DNA of 64,000 bases, from assembly GCF_006968745.1 (NCBI RefSeq), contig NZ_CP030118.1, positions 2,306,654 to 2,370,653 on the forward strand. The letters are read 5' to 3'. Origin of the DNA: Brasilonema sennae CENA114 (GTDB taxonomy: Bacteria > Cyanobacteriota > Cyanobacteriia > Cyanobacteriales > Nostocaceae). Below the pieces are notes generated by a model. It had not been told where the DNA came from. It saw only the letters and a list, made by a program, of their open reading frames with translations, and did no database searches. Below are positions 27,877-37,228 of this stretch, one piece after another; the stretch's first letter is position 1; each line of letters begins with the position of its first letter. The translations under genes were made by a program, and so were the position numbers.

Positions 27877-30240
27877 ATGGTGGGGCGATCGCTCAAAGCA
27901 TCCCAAGCAGGTATCATAAAAGCAAATTCCGCGCTGAACACAAAGTTTCAGGGAAGTCGGGAAAGGTTAGCAGCCGATGTAAGCACAACGAATAACAGTA
28001 AAAATAAAGGCATCACTCTCCAGCCAATTCATAAGTTTTTTACTGGTAAGACAGTTGATAAACCATACTTCATTGGTATTTGTAAAGCGCTAGAACTGGA
28101 ATGGCAAGAAATCATTGCAGAGTCAGCCCCAAAAAACCAATCCCAGCCTGAGACAAAGAACCAGGAAAAGAGTTCTGAGAAAATTTCTGATATTAATGAA
28201 TTGATGCAGCAGGTGAGACAGCACTGCTGCGATAAAATCCAACACCTCTACAGCAAAATTCGCTTGTTGAATCTCCAGCAGATTGATGTAGACAAGCTTT
28301 ACGTGGATGTCTACGTGTTGGAGAAGCTTTCTAGTGTGTGTTTTGCCACTATTCCTGAACTGCTGAAAGACTCAAACTTACGAGATGACTTTAACCGCTT
28401 TGGATTGGGACAGCGTGGAAAGCGATCGCCTGGATTTGAAATTGCAAACAAATATCCCAGATTGATGGTGTTGGGTAAACCAGGATCAGGCAAAAGCACA
28501 TTTTTACGACACTTGGCTGTTGACTGTTGCAAGGGGCAGTTTCAGCCTGATCTCATCCCGATTTTGATTGAACTGAGATCCATCAAAACCGCCAGTCAGT
28601 TCGACCTACTGAAATACATTCATGGAGAATTTGATTTATCTGATGAGGAGCAAACCAAACAAATCTTGAAGCAGGGTAAAGTCTTAATTTTACTGGATGG
28701 TTTGGATGAAGTGCCTAGTCAGTCGCGACGAGATGTCCAAAACCATATTTCTGAGTTTTCCCACGACTATTACAAAAATCGCTTTATCCTGACTTGCCGG
28801 ACGCAAACAACAGAATATACTTTACCAACATTCGATTACGTTGAGGTTGCTGATTTCAATAAAGAGCAAGTCGAAAACTTTGCTCAAAACTGGTTTGCGA
28901 CATCAGTTCAGACATCTGAGGAGGGGGAAAAGCTAAAAGAAGATTTCATAGAAAAGCTACGCCAAAATAAGCAAATAGCTGACCTAGCCGTCACCCCCAT
29001 CCTGCTGAGTTTGACTTGCTGGGTTTTCAGTGAGTTGAAAGATTTACCCTCTAGGCGTTCTCAATTGTATACAAGAGGACTCAATTTGTTATTGCAGCAG
29101 TGGGATGAACAAAGGGGAATCAACCGGGAATTTGGCAGTGAACGTTACCGAAAGTTGTTACCTCAAGAAAAGCAAAAACTTTTAAGTTACGTGGCTCATC
29201 GTAAGTTTGAGCAAGAGCAATTTGTGTTGTTTGAAGAAAATGAATTTCAAAGATACATCGCTGAGTATCTCAAGGATATTTCAACTGAGGACAGTAAACA
29301 GGTGCTAAAAGCGATAGAGGCGCAGCATGGATTATTCATTGAACGAGCGCAGGGCATTTACTCTTTCTCGCATCTGACATTTCAGGAATATTTAACTGCC
29401 CAATACATTATTGATTATCAGCAAGTTGAGAACTTGGTTACAGAACACCTCACAGATGAACGCTGGCGAGAAGTATTTTTGCTGGTGGCAGATTTGAAGG
29501 GTGAGAATGCAGGTGATATGTTGTTGTTAATGCAAAAGGAAGCGCAAAAGTACATTAACACACCTAAATTGCAAGAACTATTACGCTGGGCAGATGAAGT
29601 CACAGCTGGGTCGGCCGGAGATGTTAATCCAGTGGGCAAACGTGCGTTGGCGCTTGCCATCGCCCACACGAACACTTACGCCAACACCTACGGCTACGAC
29701 TACGAGAACACCTACGACTACGACTACGCCAACACCTACGTGAACACCTACGCCGATGCCATCGCCAACGCCGACTTGCACGCCTACGCCGACGCCATTG
29801 CCACCGCTGGCTTCAACGTCTACGCTAACCTCGACGCCCTCGACTTAAGCATCGTCGGCCCCTACGAGATTGCCGACGCTATCGCCAACGGCTACGCCGA
29901 TGCCATAAATCTCACTCGTGAGCTTGAAAAATTAAAAATTTTTAATAATTTTAACTCTACTGAGCTAATTAAGCAACTCGAAGCACAAGAATCTCACATT
30001 TTTGATGAGAAACAGCCACAGAAAGAACGTCAAAAATTTGCTGAATCTCTCCAAGAATCTTTGCTCAACGCCTTCAATCTTACACAGGAAAAAGTTGATT
30101 TATCTCGGGACGAAATCAGTAGACTGGAAAATTATCTTTATGCTAATTCCCTAATTATCGAGTGTAAACAAGCAGCTGTGGAGGTGCCGTCCAAAATCTG
30201 GGAAGCCATTGAGGAGCGGATGTTGTTGATAGATAAGTAG
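27877..30240 (+). CDS. NACHT-domain NTPase with N-terminal HTH-like domain and hypervariable repeat
   Basis: 787 residues, STAND-class NTPase of the kind found in bacterial conflict and antiphage systems. Residues 1-80 form an HTH-like domain that ends in HKFFTGKTV...ICKALELEW. The NACHT domain has Walker A GKPGSGKST (200-208), Walker B VLILLDGLDEVP (269-280) and a winged-helix end with SFSHLTFQEYLTAQY. After residue 590 comes a Tyr/Asn/Ala/Asp-rich repeat (NTYANTY, YDYANTY, YADAIAN), then a helical C-terminus. NACHT proteins typically oligomerise on sensing a trigger and activate an effector. No separate effector is fused, so the HTH may act as signalling or DNA-binding part. It sits inside a toxin-antitoxin-rich segment. 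Confidence 0.9.
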   Translation: MVGRSLKASQAGIIKANSALNTKFQGSRERLAADVSTTNNSKNKGITLQPIHKFFTGKTVDKPYFIGICKALELEWQEIIAESAPKNQSQPETKNQEKSSEKISDINELMQQVRQHCCDKIQHLYSKIRLLNLQQIDVDKLYVDVYVLEKLSSVCFATIPELLKDSNLRDDFNRFGLGQRGKRSPGFEIANKYPRLMVLGKPGSGKSTFLRHLAVDCCKGQFQPDLIPILIELRSIKTASQFDLLKYIHGEFDLSDEEQTKQILKQGKVLILLDGLDEVPSQSRRDVQNHISEFSHDYYKNRFILTCRTQTTEYTLPTFDYVEVADFNKEQVENFAQNWFATSVQTSEEGEKLKEDFIEKLRQNKQIADLAVTPILLSLTCWVFSELKDLPSRRSQLYTRGLNLLLQQWDEQRGINREFGSERYRKLLPQEKQKLLSYVAHRKFEQEQFVLFEENEFQRYIAEYLKDISTEDSKQVLKAIEAQHGLFIERAQGIYSFSHLTFQEYLTAQYIIDYQQVENLVTEHLTDERWREVFLLVADLKGENAGDMLLLMQKEAQKYINTPKLQELLRWADEVTAGSAGDVNPVGKRALALAIAHTNTYANTYGYDYENTYDYDYANTYVNTYADAIANADLHAYADAIATAGFNVYANLDALDLSIVGPYEIADAIANGYADAINLTRELEKLKIFNNFNSTELIKQLEAQESHIFDEKQPQKERQKFAESLQESLLNAFNLTQEKVDLSRDEISRLENYLYANSLIIECKQAAVEVPSKIWEAIEERMLLIDK
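29650..29910 (+). repeat. Degenerate tandem repeat inside the NACHT gene
   Basis: A run of TAC/AAC/GCC/GAC codons (AACACCTACG, GACTACGACTACG, TACGCCGA and variants) repeats at 6- to 15-base spacing. Its GC content is visibly higher than the flanking coding sequence. It encodes the NTY/DYA/ADAI repeat of the protein. Cyanobacterial NACHT proteins often show such variable dipeptide-like stretches at this place. Confidence 0.75.
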
Positions 30241-30668
30241 GTCAACCTAAAAAAACTTAAAATATAAATCCTGCGATTGCTACCCTGCGGGAAGCCCCCT
30301 CCGGGGTCTACGCTTCACTTCGTTCCACTGCCCGGAGGGCACGCTGCGCTAACGCAATGACATTTTATATTTAATTATGTTGAGCCACTTAACTAAATAT
30401 TGATTGTGCTGTTAGAGAATAAGAAAATGAGACAACCACGCTATGAAAAAAGGCAGGTACAAAACCCACTCTTAAAGCCATTTTGATTTCAACTAAACAC
30501 CACAGCCCGCCGGAACATCTTCATCAATACCATTTAGTACAATCGAGCTAGGCATGAGTTAATCCGGTGTTCTATGACTGCATCGACAGAAATTCGTCAA
30601 AGGGCGATCGCTTCGCTGCTGCGCGGAGCGCAGATCGCACATCCAGCATCAACGCCTAAAATCAAAGC
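30241..30668. other. Intergenic region with palindromic repeats
   Basis: No intact gene. A composite GC-rich repeat lies at about 30270-30362 (CCCCCTCCGGGG, CCCGGAGGGCACGCTGCGC). At about 30602-30638 a palindromic element begins with GCGATCGC and ends in AGATCGC (GCTGCTGCGCGGAGCGCAG in between). A 32-codon frame (30574-30672) reads through that element and ends at an ATGA overlap with the antitoxin ORF start. It may be a decayed short gene, but I cannot support a function. Confidence 0.5.
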
Positions 30669-30893
30669 ATGACCAGTTATAAGATGAATATGTTAAAAAC
30701 ACTTTGGGCTACTGTTCGGCAAGGAAAAATTGAACTGCTGGAATCAGCGGAACTACCTGAAGGAACAAGAGTGCTGGTAACACTTCTTCCTGATGATGAA
30801 GCTGAGTTTTGGCTTCAAGCTAGCCAAACATCACTTGATGCAGTTTGGGATAACGCCGAGGATGATGTTTATGCCCAGCTACTCCAAAAATGA
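30669..30893 (+). CDS. DUF104-type (AF2212-like) antitoxin
   Basis: Up to 74 residues. The core, LKTLWATVRQGKIELLES...LPEGTRVLVTLLP, is the small beta-barrel pattern of DUF104/AF2212-like antitoxins. A helical tail follows that would wrap the toxin. ATG 30690 (MLKTLWATVRQ) is the likelier start than 30669. Its 3' end overlaps the MazF-like toxin by 23 bases. Confidence 0.78.
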   Translation: MTSYKMNMLKTLWATVRQGKIELLESAELPEGTRVLVTLLPDDEAEFWLQASQTSLDAVWDNAEDDVYAQLLQK

Positions 30894-31203
30894 TATCATC
30901 TTGGTTCGGTATCCCTTCTCGGATTTGTCTAGTTCAAAGGTAAGACCTGCAGTTGTGGTTAATGCACCGCATGTTTCTCAAGATATTATCATCACGCCAC
31001 TAACAAGTAAAACAGGATCGTTACTTGAGGGTGAGTTTGTACTTTCTGACTGGGCTGCAGCAGGGCTTAACGTGCTTACAGCAGTCAAGCGAGGTTTGTA
31101 CACAGTACATGAGAGCTTAATTGTGACAACGATTGGTAAGTTGGCGAATTCCGATGTCGAGCAGTTAGAGCAATCCTTACGATCCTGGTTAGGGTTGTTG
31201 TGA
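30871..31203 (+). CDS. MazF/PemK-family mRNA interferase toxin
   Basis: 110 residues from ATG 30871 (MPSYSKNDIILVRYPFSDL). The PemK/MazF core is visible: VRYPFSD, KVRPAVVVN, IIITPLTSK. It is a predicted sequence-specific endoribonuclease. The long overlap (23 bases) with the antitoxin supports coupled expression. In-frame ATG codons upstream (30793) lie within the antitoxin gene and are not used. Confidence 0.88.
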   Translation: MPSYSKNDIILVRYPFSDLSSSKVRPAVVVNAPHVSQDIIITPLTSKTGSLLEGEFVLSDWAAAGLNVLTAVKRGLYTVHESLIVTTIGKLANSDVEQLEQSLRSWLGLL

Positions 31204-31292
31204 CGCAGCGCTTGAACAGCTTAGATTAGCATAGCCATTAAAATGGAGGTAATCAGTCAAATCAGTCACGGTGAAAATTGGAGTTTAGAGCG

Positions 31293-31649
31293 ATGCAACA
31301 AGATACTATCGAAATCAGTGGTTTTCACGCTCATGTCTACTTTGATACTACCAGCCGTGATGTAGCTGAACGTGTACGCGAAGGATTAGGCGAAAGATTT
31401 GAGGTGCGGCTTGGGCGCTGGCATGATAAACTCATTGGTCCACATCCAAAGGCGATGTATCAAGTTGCATTCTTACCGAATCAGTTTGAGAAAGTTGTTC
31501 CCTGGTTAATGCTCAATCGTGAGGGATTGGATATTTTAATCCACCCCGAGACGGGCGATGATGTGAAAGACCATACGGAACATGCTCTGTGGCTAGGAGA
31601 GAAACTGGAGCTTAATATTGGGTTTCTTCAACAGATTGGAAAAACCTAA
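31293..31649 (+). CDS. DOPA 4,5-dioxygenase family protein
   Basis: 118 residues from ATG 31293. The family motifs are FHAHVYFD, GPHPKAMYQVAF, VPWLMLNREGLDILIHPETGDD and DHTEHALWLG. The conserved His residues would bind iron in this small extradiol-dioxygenase-like fold. In fungi and plants relatives open the ring of DOPA; the bacterial substrate is unknown. A TTG at 31278 is a weaker alternative start. It lies alone, convergent to ndhD. Confidence 0.88.
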   Translation: MQQDTIEISGFHAHVYFDTTSRDVAERVREGLGERFEVRLGRWHDKLIGPHPKAMYQVAFLPNQFEKVVPWLMLNREGLDILIHPETGDDVKDHTEHALWLGEKLELNIGFLQQIGKT

Positions 31650-31708
31650 TAAAAAAAGAGCAGGTACAAAACCCGCCCCTTAAGCAATATTGATTTTAAA
31701 TCAACAAC

Positions 31709-33280
31709 CTAATTGCCAATCTCCGGCGCACTAAACGATAGCGCTGGCGCTTCTTGATCCGCCAAAGCGGGTACAGAATGGCGTAACCGCGCCGTCAGCT
31801 GCACAGTTGTCGCATCATACATCTGAGTCAGCATCTTAGGATACAAACCAATACCAATAATTGGTATTAACAAGCAGGCGATGATGAAGATTTCGCGGGG
31901 TTCGGCATCTATGAGTTTCTGGTGAGAAACTAATTCTTTGTTTTCTTCACCGTAGAAAATCTCCCGCAGCATTGACAGTAAATAAATCGGAGTTAGAATC
32001 ACCCCAACTGCCATCAAGAACACCACAATAACTTTGAAGGTGGGGTTATAGGCATCGCTGGTGGCAAAGCCAACGAATACCATCAACTCAGCAACGAAAC
32101 CGCTCATTCCTGGCAAGGCTAAGGATGCCATAGAACATGTTGTCCACATGGCAAACATTTTGCTCATTTTCTTACCAACACCGCCCATTTCATCCAACAT
32201 GAGGGTGTGAGTACGGTCATATGTTGCCCCTACCAGGAAGAACAAACTCGCCCCAATCAAACCGTGGGACACCATTTGCAACATTGCCCCATTCAATCCT
32301 AAGTCGGTGAAGGAAGCAATACCGATCGCCACAAAGCCCATGTGAGAAATTGAGGAGTAGGCAATTTTCCGTTTCAAGTTGCGCTGGGCAAATGATGTCA
32401 GGGCAGCGTAGATAATATTAACTATCCCCAAAATCACTAACACCGGGGCAAAATAAGCGTGGGCATCAGGAAGCATTTGGGCATTCATGCGAATAAGCGC
32501 GTAACCGCCCATTTTCAGCAGAACACCTGCTAGCAACATATGCACAGGCGCTGTCGCTTCTCCGTGGGCATCTGGTAGCCAAGTGTGCAACGGAAAGATC
32601 GGGAGTTTGACAGCGTAGGCAATCAAGAAGCCCGCGTACAGCCAAAGTTGGAGATTGAGGCTGAAACCTTGATTTGCAAGCGTTTGCATATCAAAAGTGA
32701 TGGGATTGCTAGAAAACGCCATCGTTAATCCAGCTAGCAAAATAAACAGCGAACCGCCAGCCGTGTACAAAATAAACTTGGTCGCTGCGTATTGCCGCTT
32801 TTTGCCTCCCCAAATCGAAAGCAGAATGTATATCGGCACCAGTTCGAGTTCCCACACCAGGAAAAACAACAGCATATCCTGGACGGCGAAAACGGCAATC
32901 TGACCGCCATACATCGCTAATATCAAAAAGTAAAACAGCTTGGGCTTGAGTGTCACCGGCCAAGCTGCCAGCATCGCCAGCGTGGTAATGAATCCAGTCA
33001 AAATAATCAGGGGCATAGACAAGCCATCTGCCCCTACCGACCAATTCAAACCGATCTGTGGAAGCCAGCTGTAACTCTCAAAGAGTTGCAAATCTGGATT
33101 GGAGAAATCATACCCAGTATAAAAAGCAGTCACAATCAGTGCGAAATCTAACAGCCCTATGACCAGGCTATACCAGCGCACTGTTTTGCCATCTTTATCT
33201 GGAATGAAGGGAATCAGCAGTGACGCCGCTATCGGAAACAGAATAATCGTCGTCAGCCAAGGAAAATTTGCTGTATTCAT
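31709..33280 (-). CDS. ndhD: NADPH-quinone oxidoreductase (NDH-1) subunit D, NuoM-like
   Basis: 523 residues, about 14 TM helices, complete. It is an antiporter-like proton-pumping subunit of cyanobacterial NDH-1 in the thylakoid membrane, working in respiration and cyclic electron flow. Typical stretches are [19 protein letters not shown], containing the key Glu, [18 protein letters not shown] and the conserved Lys region around [19 protein letters not shown]. It lies downstream of ndhF on the same strand. The pair ndhF-ndhD together suggests the respiratory NDH-1L set (ndhF1/ndhD1), not the CO2-uptake ndhF3/ndhD3-cupA set, since no cup gene is present. Confidence 0.95.
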   Translation of the reverse strand: MNTANFPWLTTIILFPIAASLLIPFIPDKDGKTVRWYSLVIGLLDFALIVTAFYTGYDFSNPDLQLFESYSWLPQIGLNWSVGADGLSMPLIILTGFITTLAMLAAWPVTLKPKLFYFLILAMYGGQIAVFAVQDMLLFFLVWELELVPIYILLSIWGGKKRQYAATKFILYTAGGSLFILLAGLTMAFSSNPITFDMQTLANQGFSLNLQLWLYAGFLIAYAVKLPIFPLHTWLPDAHGEATAPVHMLLAGVLLKMGGYALIRMNAQMLPDAHAYFAPVLVILGIVNIIYAALTSFAQRNLKRKIAYSSISHMGFVAIGIASFTDLGLNGAMLQMVSHGLIGASLFFLVGATYDRTHTLMLDEMGGVGKKMSKMFAMWTTCSMASLALPGMSGFVAELMVFVGFATSDAYNPTFKVIVVFLMAVGVILTPIYLLSMLREIFYGEENKELVSHQKLIDAEPREIFIIACLLIPIIGIGLYPKMLTQMYDATTVQLTARLRHSVPALADQEAPALSFSAPEIGN

Positions 33281-33811
33281 CGCAAGTTGTTAGGCAGCAA
33301 TAATAATGTTCGGCTATCAACTACTAGCTATTTACTAGCAGTTTTTGCAGGCGTTGGTCTTCATTGTTAGGTTTATTTAATAAAAATAAAGAAAGATGAA
33401 GAGAGCAAAACTAATGACCCTGTCTTCATCCTCTGTATGCATTTATCAGTTAGAGCCACAGAGTGAGTTGACTTTATTCACTGTACAGGGTTTGAAACAG
33501 TCGCTCAAAAATCTAGATTTATCTGGAGTTCAACGCGAAAATGACGGTAGAATTACTTAAGATAAAATCGCTGTAAAAGCGAATAGTAAGTTTTTATCTT
33601 GTTTATCCCCAATATGGTTTTAAGCCACATTAATTAGGGAACACTTTAAAAGTAATTCCTGATGTCACAAGACCAGGGAATAGAGGAGCCAGTGCTGTGG
33701 GGGAGGTTAGCCCCCCTTAGCGACTGGCGTAAATTCCCGTTTATCCCTGAGTGTAATCAGCTAACTTGCAAAGGATATTTCTAGATTTGTCTAGATTTTA
33801 TTGAGCAGTTA
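33281..33811. other. Spacer between ndhF and ndhD
   Basis: About 530 bases with no gene. A repeat-like GC-rich block at about 33680-33740 (GGGGGAGGTTAGCCCCCC hairpin, then CGACTGGCG) is related to blocks at 26640 and 40320. It could separate the two transcripts or partly terminate ndhF. Confidence 0.5.
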
Positions 33812-35917
33812 TCAAGTTACACCAAAAACAATCACTAAACCCAACACAGCGCCAAAGATAATTAAGGCATAGAATTGAGCACGACCGTTTTCTAGGTATT
33901 TCAGACCTTCACCAGTGATCAAAGTGAAGAAACCGGTGAGATTTACAGCACCATCAACAACGCGGAAGTCAACTTCCATCACTTGTCTGGCTAAACGCCG
34001 CAAACCGACAACAAAAACACGATGGTAAATGTCATCAAAATACCATTTGTTGAGGGAGAACTCATAAAGCGGCTGGATTTTTGCTGCGATCGCCACTGGG
34101 TTAATTTTACCCAACAGATACGTCAACGAAGCTAAGGTAATGCCAATCAAGGAAATCCCAACTGAAGCACCTGCCATAATGTAAAATTCTGACGGGTTGA
34201 ATTCAGCCGCTTTTTCTACGACTTCGGCTAAAGTTTCGCTGGGTGGGAAAATAAACTCCTCAAAATAGTTGGCAAAAGGAGTCCCAAGCAAACCAATCAG
34301 TATAGAAGGAACTGCCAAAATCGCTAATGGCAGAGTCATTGTCCAAGGCGACTCATGAGGATACTGACTGTGACCATGACCGTGACCGTGACTGTGGTCA
34401 TCATGGTGATGTTCCTCAGTTGCTTCCAATTCTCCCTTGGTCATGGCACCAGGACCAAAAGCAGGGGCTGCATCAAAACCTGTAACAATTCCCATTCCTG
34501 CTGGAGATTTGAGTTTTTGCCACAAATTAGTTTGATTGCCCCGGAATTTACCTTCAAAGGTAACGAAATACATCCGGAACATGTAGAAAGCGGTAATTCC
34601 GGCGGTTAACCAACCAATTGCCCAGAGAAGTGGGTTGACTGCAAATACCTTCCCTAAGATTTCATCTTTTGACCAGAAACCAGCAAAGGGCGGGATACCA
34701 GAAATTGCGACACAACCAATGAAGAAGGTAATTGCCGTAACTGGCATATATTTCCGCAGTCCACCCATCAACCGCATATCCTGCGCCAAGTTGGGATCGT
34801 GACCGACGACTCCTTCCATACCGTGAATCACAGAACCAGAACCCAGGAAGAGCATCGCCTTAAAGTAGGCGTGGGTCATTAAGTGGAAAAGTCCAGCGCT
34901 GTATGCGCCTACTCCCATTGCCATCACCATGTAACCGAGTTGGGAAATGGTGGAGTAAGCTAAGCCCTTTTTGATGTCGTTTTGAGTGATGGCAATTGTC
35001 GCACCCAAAAATGCTGTCAATGCCCCAGTGAAGGCAATCACGTTCATTGCTGCTGGAACGTGTTCAAAAACTGGGTACATCCGAGCAATTAAGAAAACAC
35101 CCGCCGCCACCATTGTTGCTGCGTGGATGAGGGCGGAGATGGGGGTGGGACCTTCCATTGCATCTGGTAACCAGACGTGCAGGGGGAATTGAGCGGATTT
35201 TGCAACCGGACCCAGGAAGACGAGAATCGCCAACACGATGGCGAGCAAATTGCTGACAGCACCTGTTTGGACAAGTTGCGCCAGGCGATCGCCCATCACA
35301 TTAAATTCAAAGCTTCCTGTTGCCCAGAAAAGCCCCAGAATGCCCAACAGCAATCCAAAGTCACCCACGCGGTTAGTTACAAATGCCTTTTGACAAGCAT
35401 CTGCTGCTGCCTTGCGATCGTACCAGAAGCCGACCAGCAAGTACGAGCACATCCCGACCAGCTCCCAGAAGATATAAACCTGTACTAAGTTGGGGCTAAC
35501 CACCAGACCCAACATTGAGGAGCCGAACAAGCTGAGATAGGCGTAAAACCGGACATAGCCTGGGTCATGAGCCATGTAGCCATCCGTATAAACCATGACT
35601 AGAACGGCTACGGTTGTTACAACCACTAGCATCAGGGCTGTTAGGTGGTCAACAGTGTAGCCCATGTTCAGGTGGAAATTGCCTGCTGCTGCCCATTCCA
35701 AGGTACGGGTGTAAGGAGCGTGTCCTTGAATTTGACTCCACAGCAAAGCAAACGACAGCGCCATCGCGAGTCCCATTAAGGAGATAATAAATGCCGCGTT
35801 GAGCTGTCGCAGGCTGTTCGTCACCTGATTCAACGAGATTAACCCTAGACCGACCAGCATTGCCCCAAGAAGAGGTAATACCGGAATCAGCCAGGCATAC
35901 TGATAGATAACTTCCAT
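33812..35917 (-). CDS. ndhF: NADPH-quinone oxidoreductase (NDH-1) subunit 5, NuoL-like
   Basis: About 701 residues, complete, with some 15 TM helices and a long C-terminal lateral helix region. The conserved segments are FWELVGMCSYLLVGFWYDR, LPDAMEGPTPISALIHAATMVAAGVFL and NDIKKGLAYSTISQLGYM. A His-rich loop (EEHHHDDHSHGHGHGHS) lies near residues 500-520, as often seen in cyanobacterial NdhF1. It is the distal proton-pumping subunit of NDH-1. The ATG at 35917 is preferred; GTG lies just before it. Confidence 0.95.
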   Translation of the reverse strand: MEVIYQYAWLIPVLPLLGAMLVGLGLISLNQVTNSLRQLNAAFIISLMGLAMALSFALLWSQIQGHAPYTRTLEWAAAGNFHLNMGYTVDHLTALMLVVVTTVAVLVMVYTDGYMAHDPGYVRFYAYLSLFGSSMLGLVVSPNLVQVYIFWELVGMCSYLLVGFWYDRKAAADACQKAFVTNRVGDFGLLLGILGLFWATGSFEFNVMGDRLAQLVQTGAVSNLLAIVLAILVFLGPVAKSAQFPLHVWLPDAMEGPTPISALIHAATMVAAGVFLIARMYPVFEHVPAAMNVIAFTGALTAFLGATIAITQNDIKKGLAYSTISQLGYMVMAMGVGAYSAGLFHLMTHAYFKAMLFLGSGSVIHGMEGVVGHDPNLAQDMRLMGGLRKYMPVTAITFFIGCVAISGIPPFAGFWSKDEILGKVFAVNPLLWAIGWLTAGITAFYMFRMYFVTFEGKFRGNQTNLWQKLKSPAGMGIVTGFDAAPAFGPGAMTKGELEATEEHHHDDHSHGHGHGHSQYPHESPWTMTLPLAILAVPSILIGLLGTPFANYFEEFIFPPSETLAEVVEKAAEFNPSEFYIMAGASVGISLIGITLASLTYLLGKINPVAIAAKIQPLYEFSLNKWYFDDIYHRVFVVGLRRLARQVMEVDFRVVDGAVNLTGFFTLITGEGLKYLENGRAQFYALIIFGAVLGLVIVFGVT

Positions 35918-35989
35918 CACTGACGCCTACTTTTAGAATTCTTGACTAATTTGTCGGAACTGTTAATAATTGTGACACACACACTTTAG

Positions 35990-36026
35990 GATAAAATACC
36001 CCACACAATAGTTATTGGGTGGGGTA
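35990..36026 (-). terminator. Terminator-like hairpin after the thioredoxin gene
   Basis: Near-perfect 14-bp arms TACCCCACACAATA (35997-36010) and TATTGGGTGGGGTA (36013-36026) are followed on the minus strand by TTTTAT. It is about 200 bases beyond the thioredoxin stop and just upstream of ndhF, so it would insulate ndhF from read-through. Confidence 0.7.
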
Positions 36027-36229
36027 ATTAAGTTTGGTTTTAGATTTGGTCATCAGTCAATCAAGAGGACAAGCGGACAAAGGGATAATGAGTAATTAGC
36101 CTGCGCTTATGCGCAGAGCGCACGAACCCGATAACGTTCTTGCAGCCAGCCGTGCGCTTTGCGCTTGCACCACTCGTCACTAGAAGTGAATATTCTTGGT
36201 ACATAGCGCTGGTTCACTATAATCCCTCT

Positions 36230-36616
36230 TTACGCAGAACGACAACCTAAATCCGCTGTTGTTGGTCGATGGTAAGCTTTAGGGCGGTTGGTGTAACAGA
36301 CTTTCATATCTTCCAAAGCTAAGAGTAAATCTTCTCGTCCACGAAAACTTTCCAAACGCTGGCAGACTATGCCATTTTCGATCAACACTAAAGTTGGCAG
36401 TGATTTAAGTTTATATTTTGTGGCGAGTTTAAAATTGTCATCAGCGTTCACCCCTACTAGTTTAATTTGGTCACCGCATTGAGCTTTAAATTGCAATAAT
36501 AATGGGTGGATAATTCGACATAACCCACACCAAGGTGCTTCAAAATTTACTAAAACAGGAATTGAAGATTCTAAAACTTCTTGAGAAAATGTCCGCTCAC
36601 TAACCGACAACACCAT
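36230..36616 (-). CDS. Thioredoxin-like protein
   Basis: 128 residues with a complete thioredoxin fold. The active site is WCGLC (Cys30, Cys33), not the classic WCGPC. The cis-Pro motif is LPTLVLIENG. The C-terminal extension (CYTNRPKAYHRPTTADLGCRSA) holds two more cysteines. It should act as a cytosolic thiol-disulfide oxidoreductase, with redox properties changed by the Leu in the CxxC. Monocistronic. Confidence 0.9.
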   Translation of the reverse strand: MVLSVSERTFSQEVLESSIPVLVNFEAPWCGLCRIIHPLLLQFKAQCGDQIKLVGVNADDNFKLATKYKLKSLPTLVLIENGIVCQRLESFRGREDLLLALEDMKVCYTNRPKAYHRPTTADLGCRSA

Positions 36617-37228
36617 GACGCCTCTGGAATTTATATGGTTTTGATATCAAAACTAACTGTCAGCTTTGGGAGTCCATTGTCAGGATTTTGTAAATATTAT
36701 CCATTGCAGAACTGACAAAGAAGCCGGCAAAACATTCAAGATGGTAACTCTCTCAAACTTTTTGGTTTTATAGTCGTTATTGTCAGGGTATCTTTACACC
36801 AATCTGCTGTTGACCTGACCTGTGCGACAACTTTCCTCCAGACACCTATAATAACCGTGGGTAGTTTTCTTTGGCTTGGTGCAAAAAGAAATAGTACCAT
36901 TATGGCCTGTGGCAATGCTGCTGGAACTAGACGCTCTCGCACAAGTATTGAGGATTTTCTCAAGTATTGGTCGCTGTTGGCTATCTTGTTTTATTCACTA
37001 AATTTTATCAACTAAGGCTGATTATAGAAAAGAAAATAGCGAATTATCAAGTTTTTCCCTACTTTGGCAATTGACCAGCAATTACCAAATTTAAAATATC
37101 AAAACGACTAAGTGCACCCCCACTGACAGCTACTTCAATTAATCCTACATTGATTTGGTGGCAGTGGATGAGATCAAATTAATATTTAATCTCATCAACT
37201 TCTGTTGATAAATCCGATTATGTTAAAA
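36617..37228. other. Intergenic region without a recognised gene
   Basis: About 610 bases, AT-rich. A 75-codon minus-strand frame (36736-36963) has no recognisable family or ribosome binding site and is not called. Promoter of the thioredoxin gene should lie in the first 150 bases. Confidence 0.45.

Noticed and set aside
36736..36963. 75-codon minus-strand frame
   Set aside because: No family or supporting start signal; composition not convincing.
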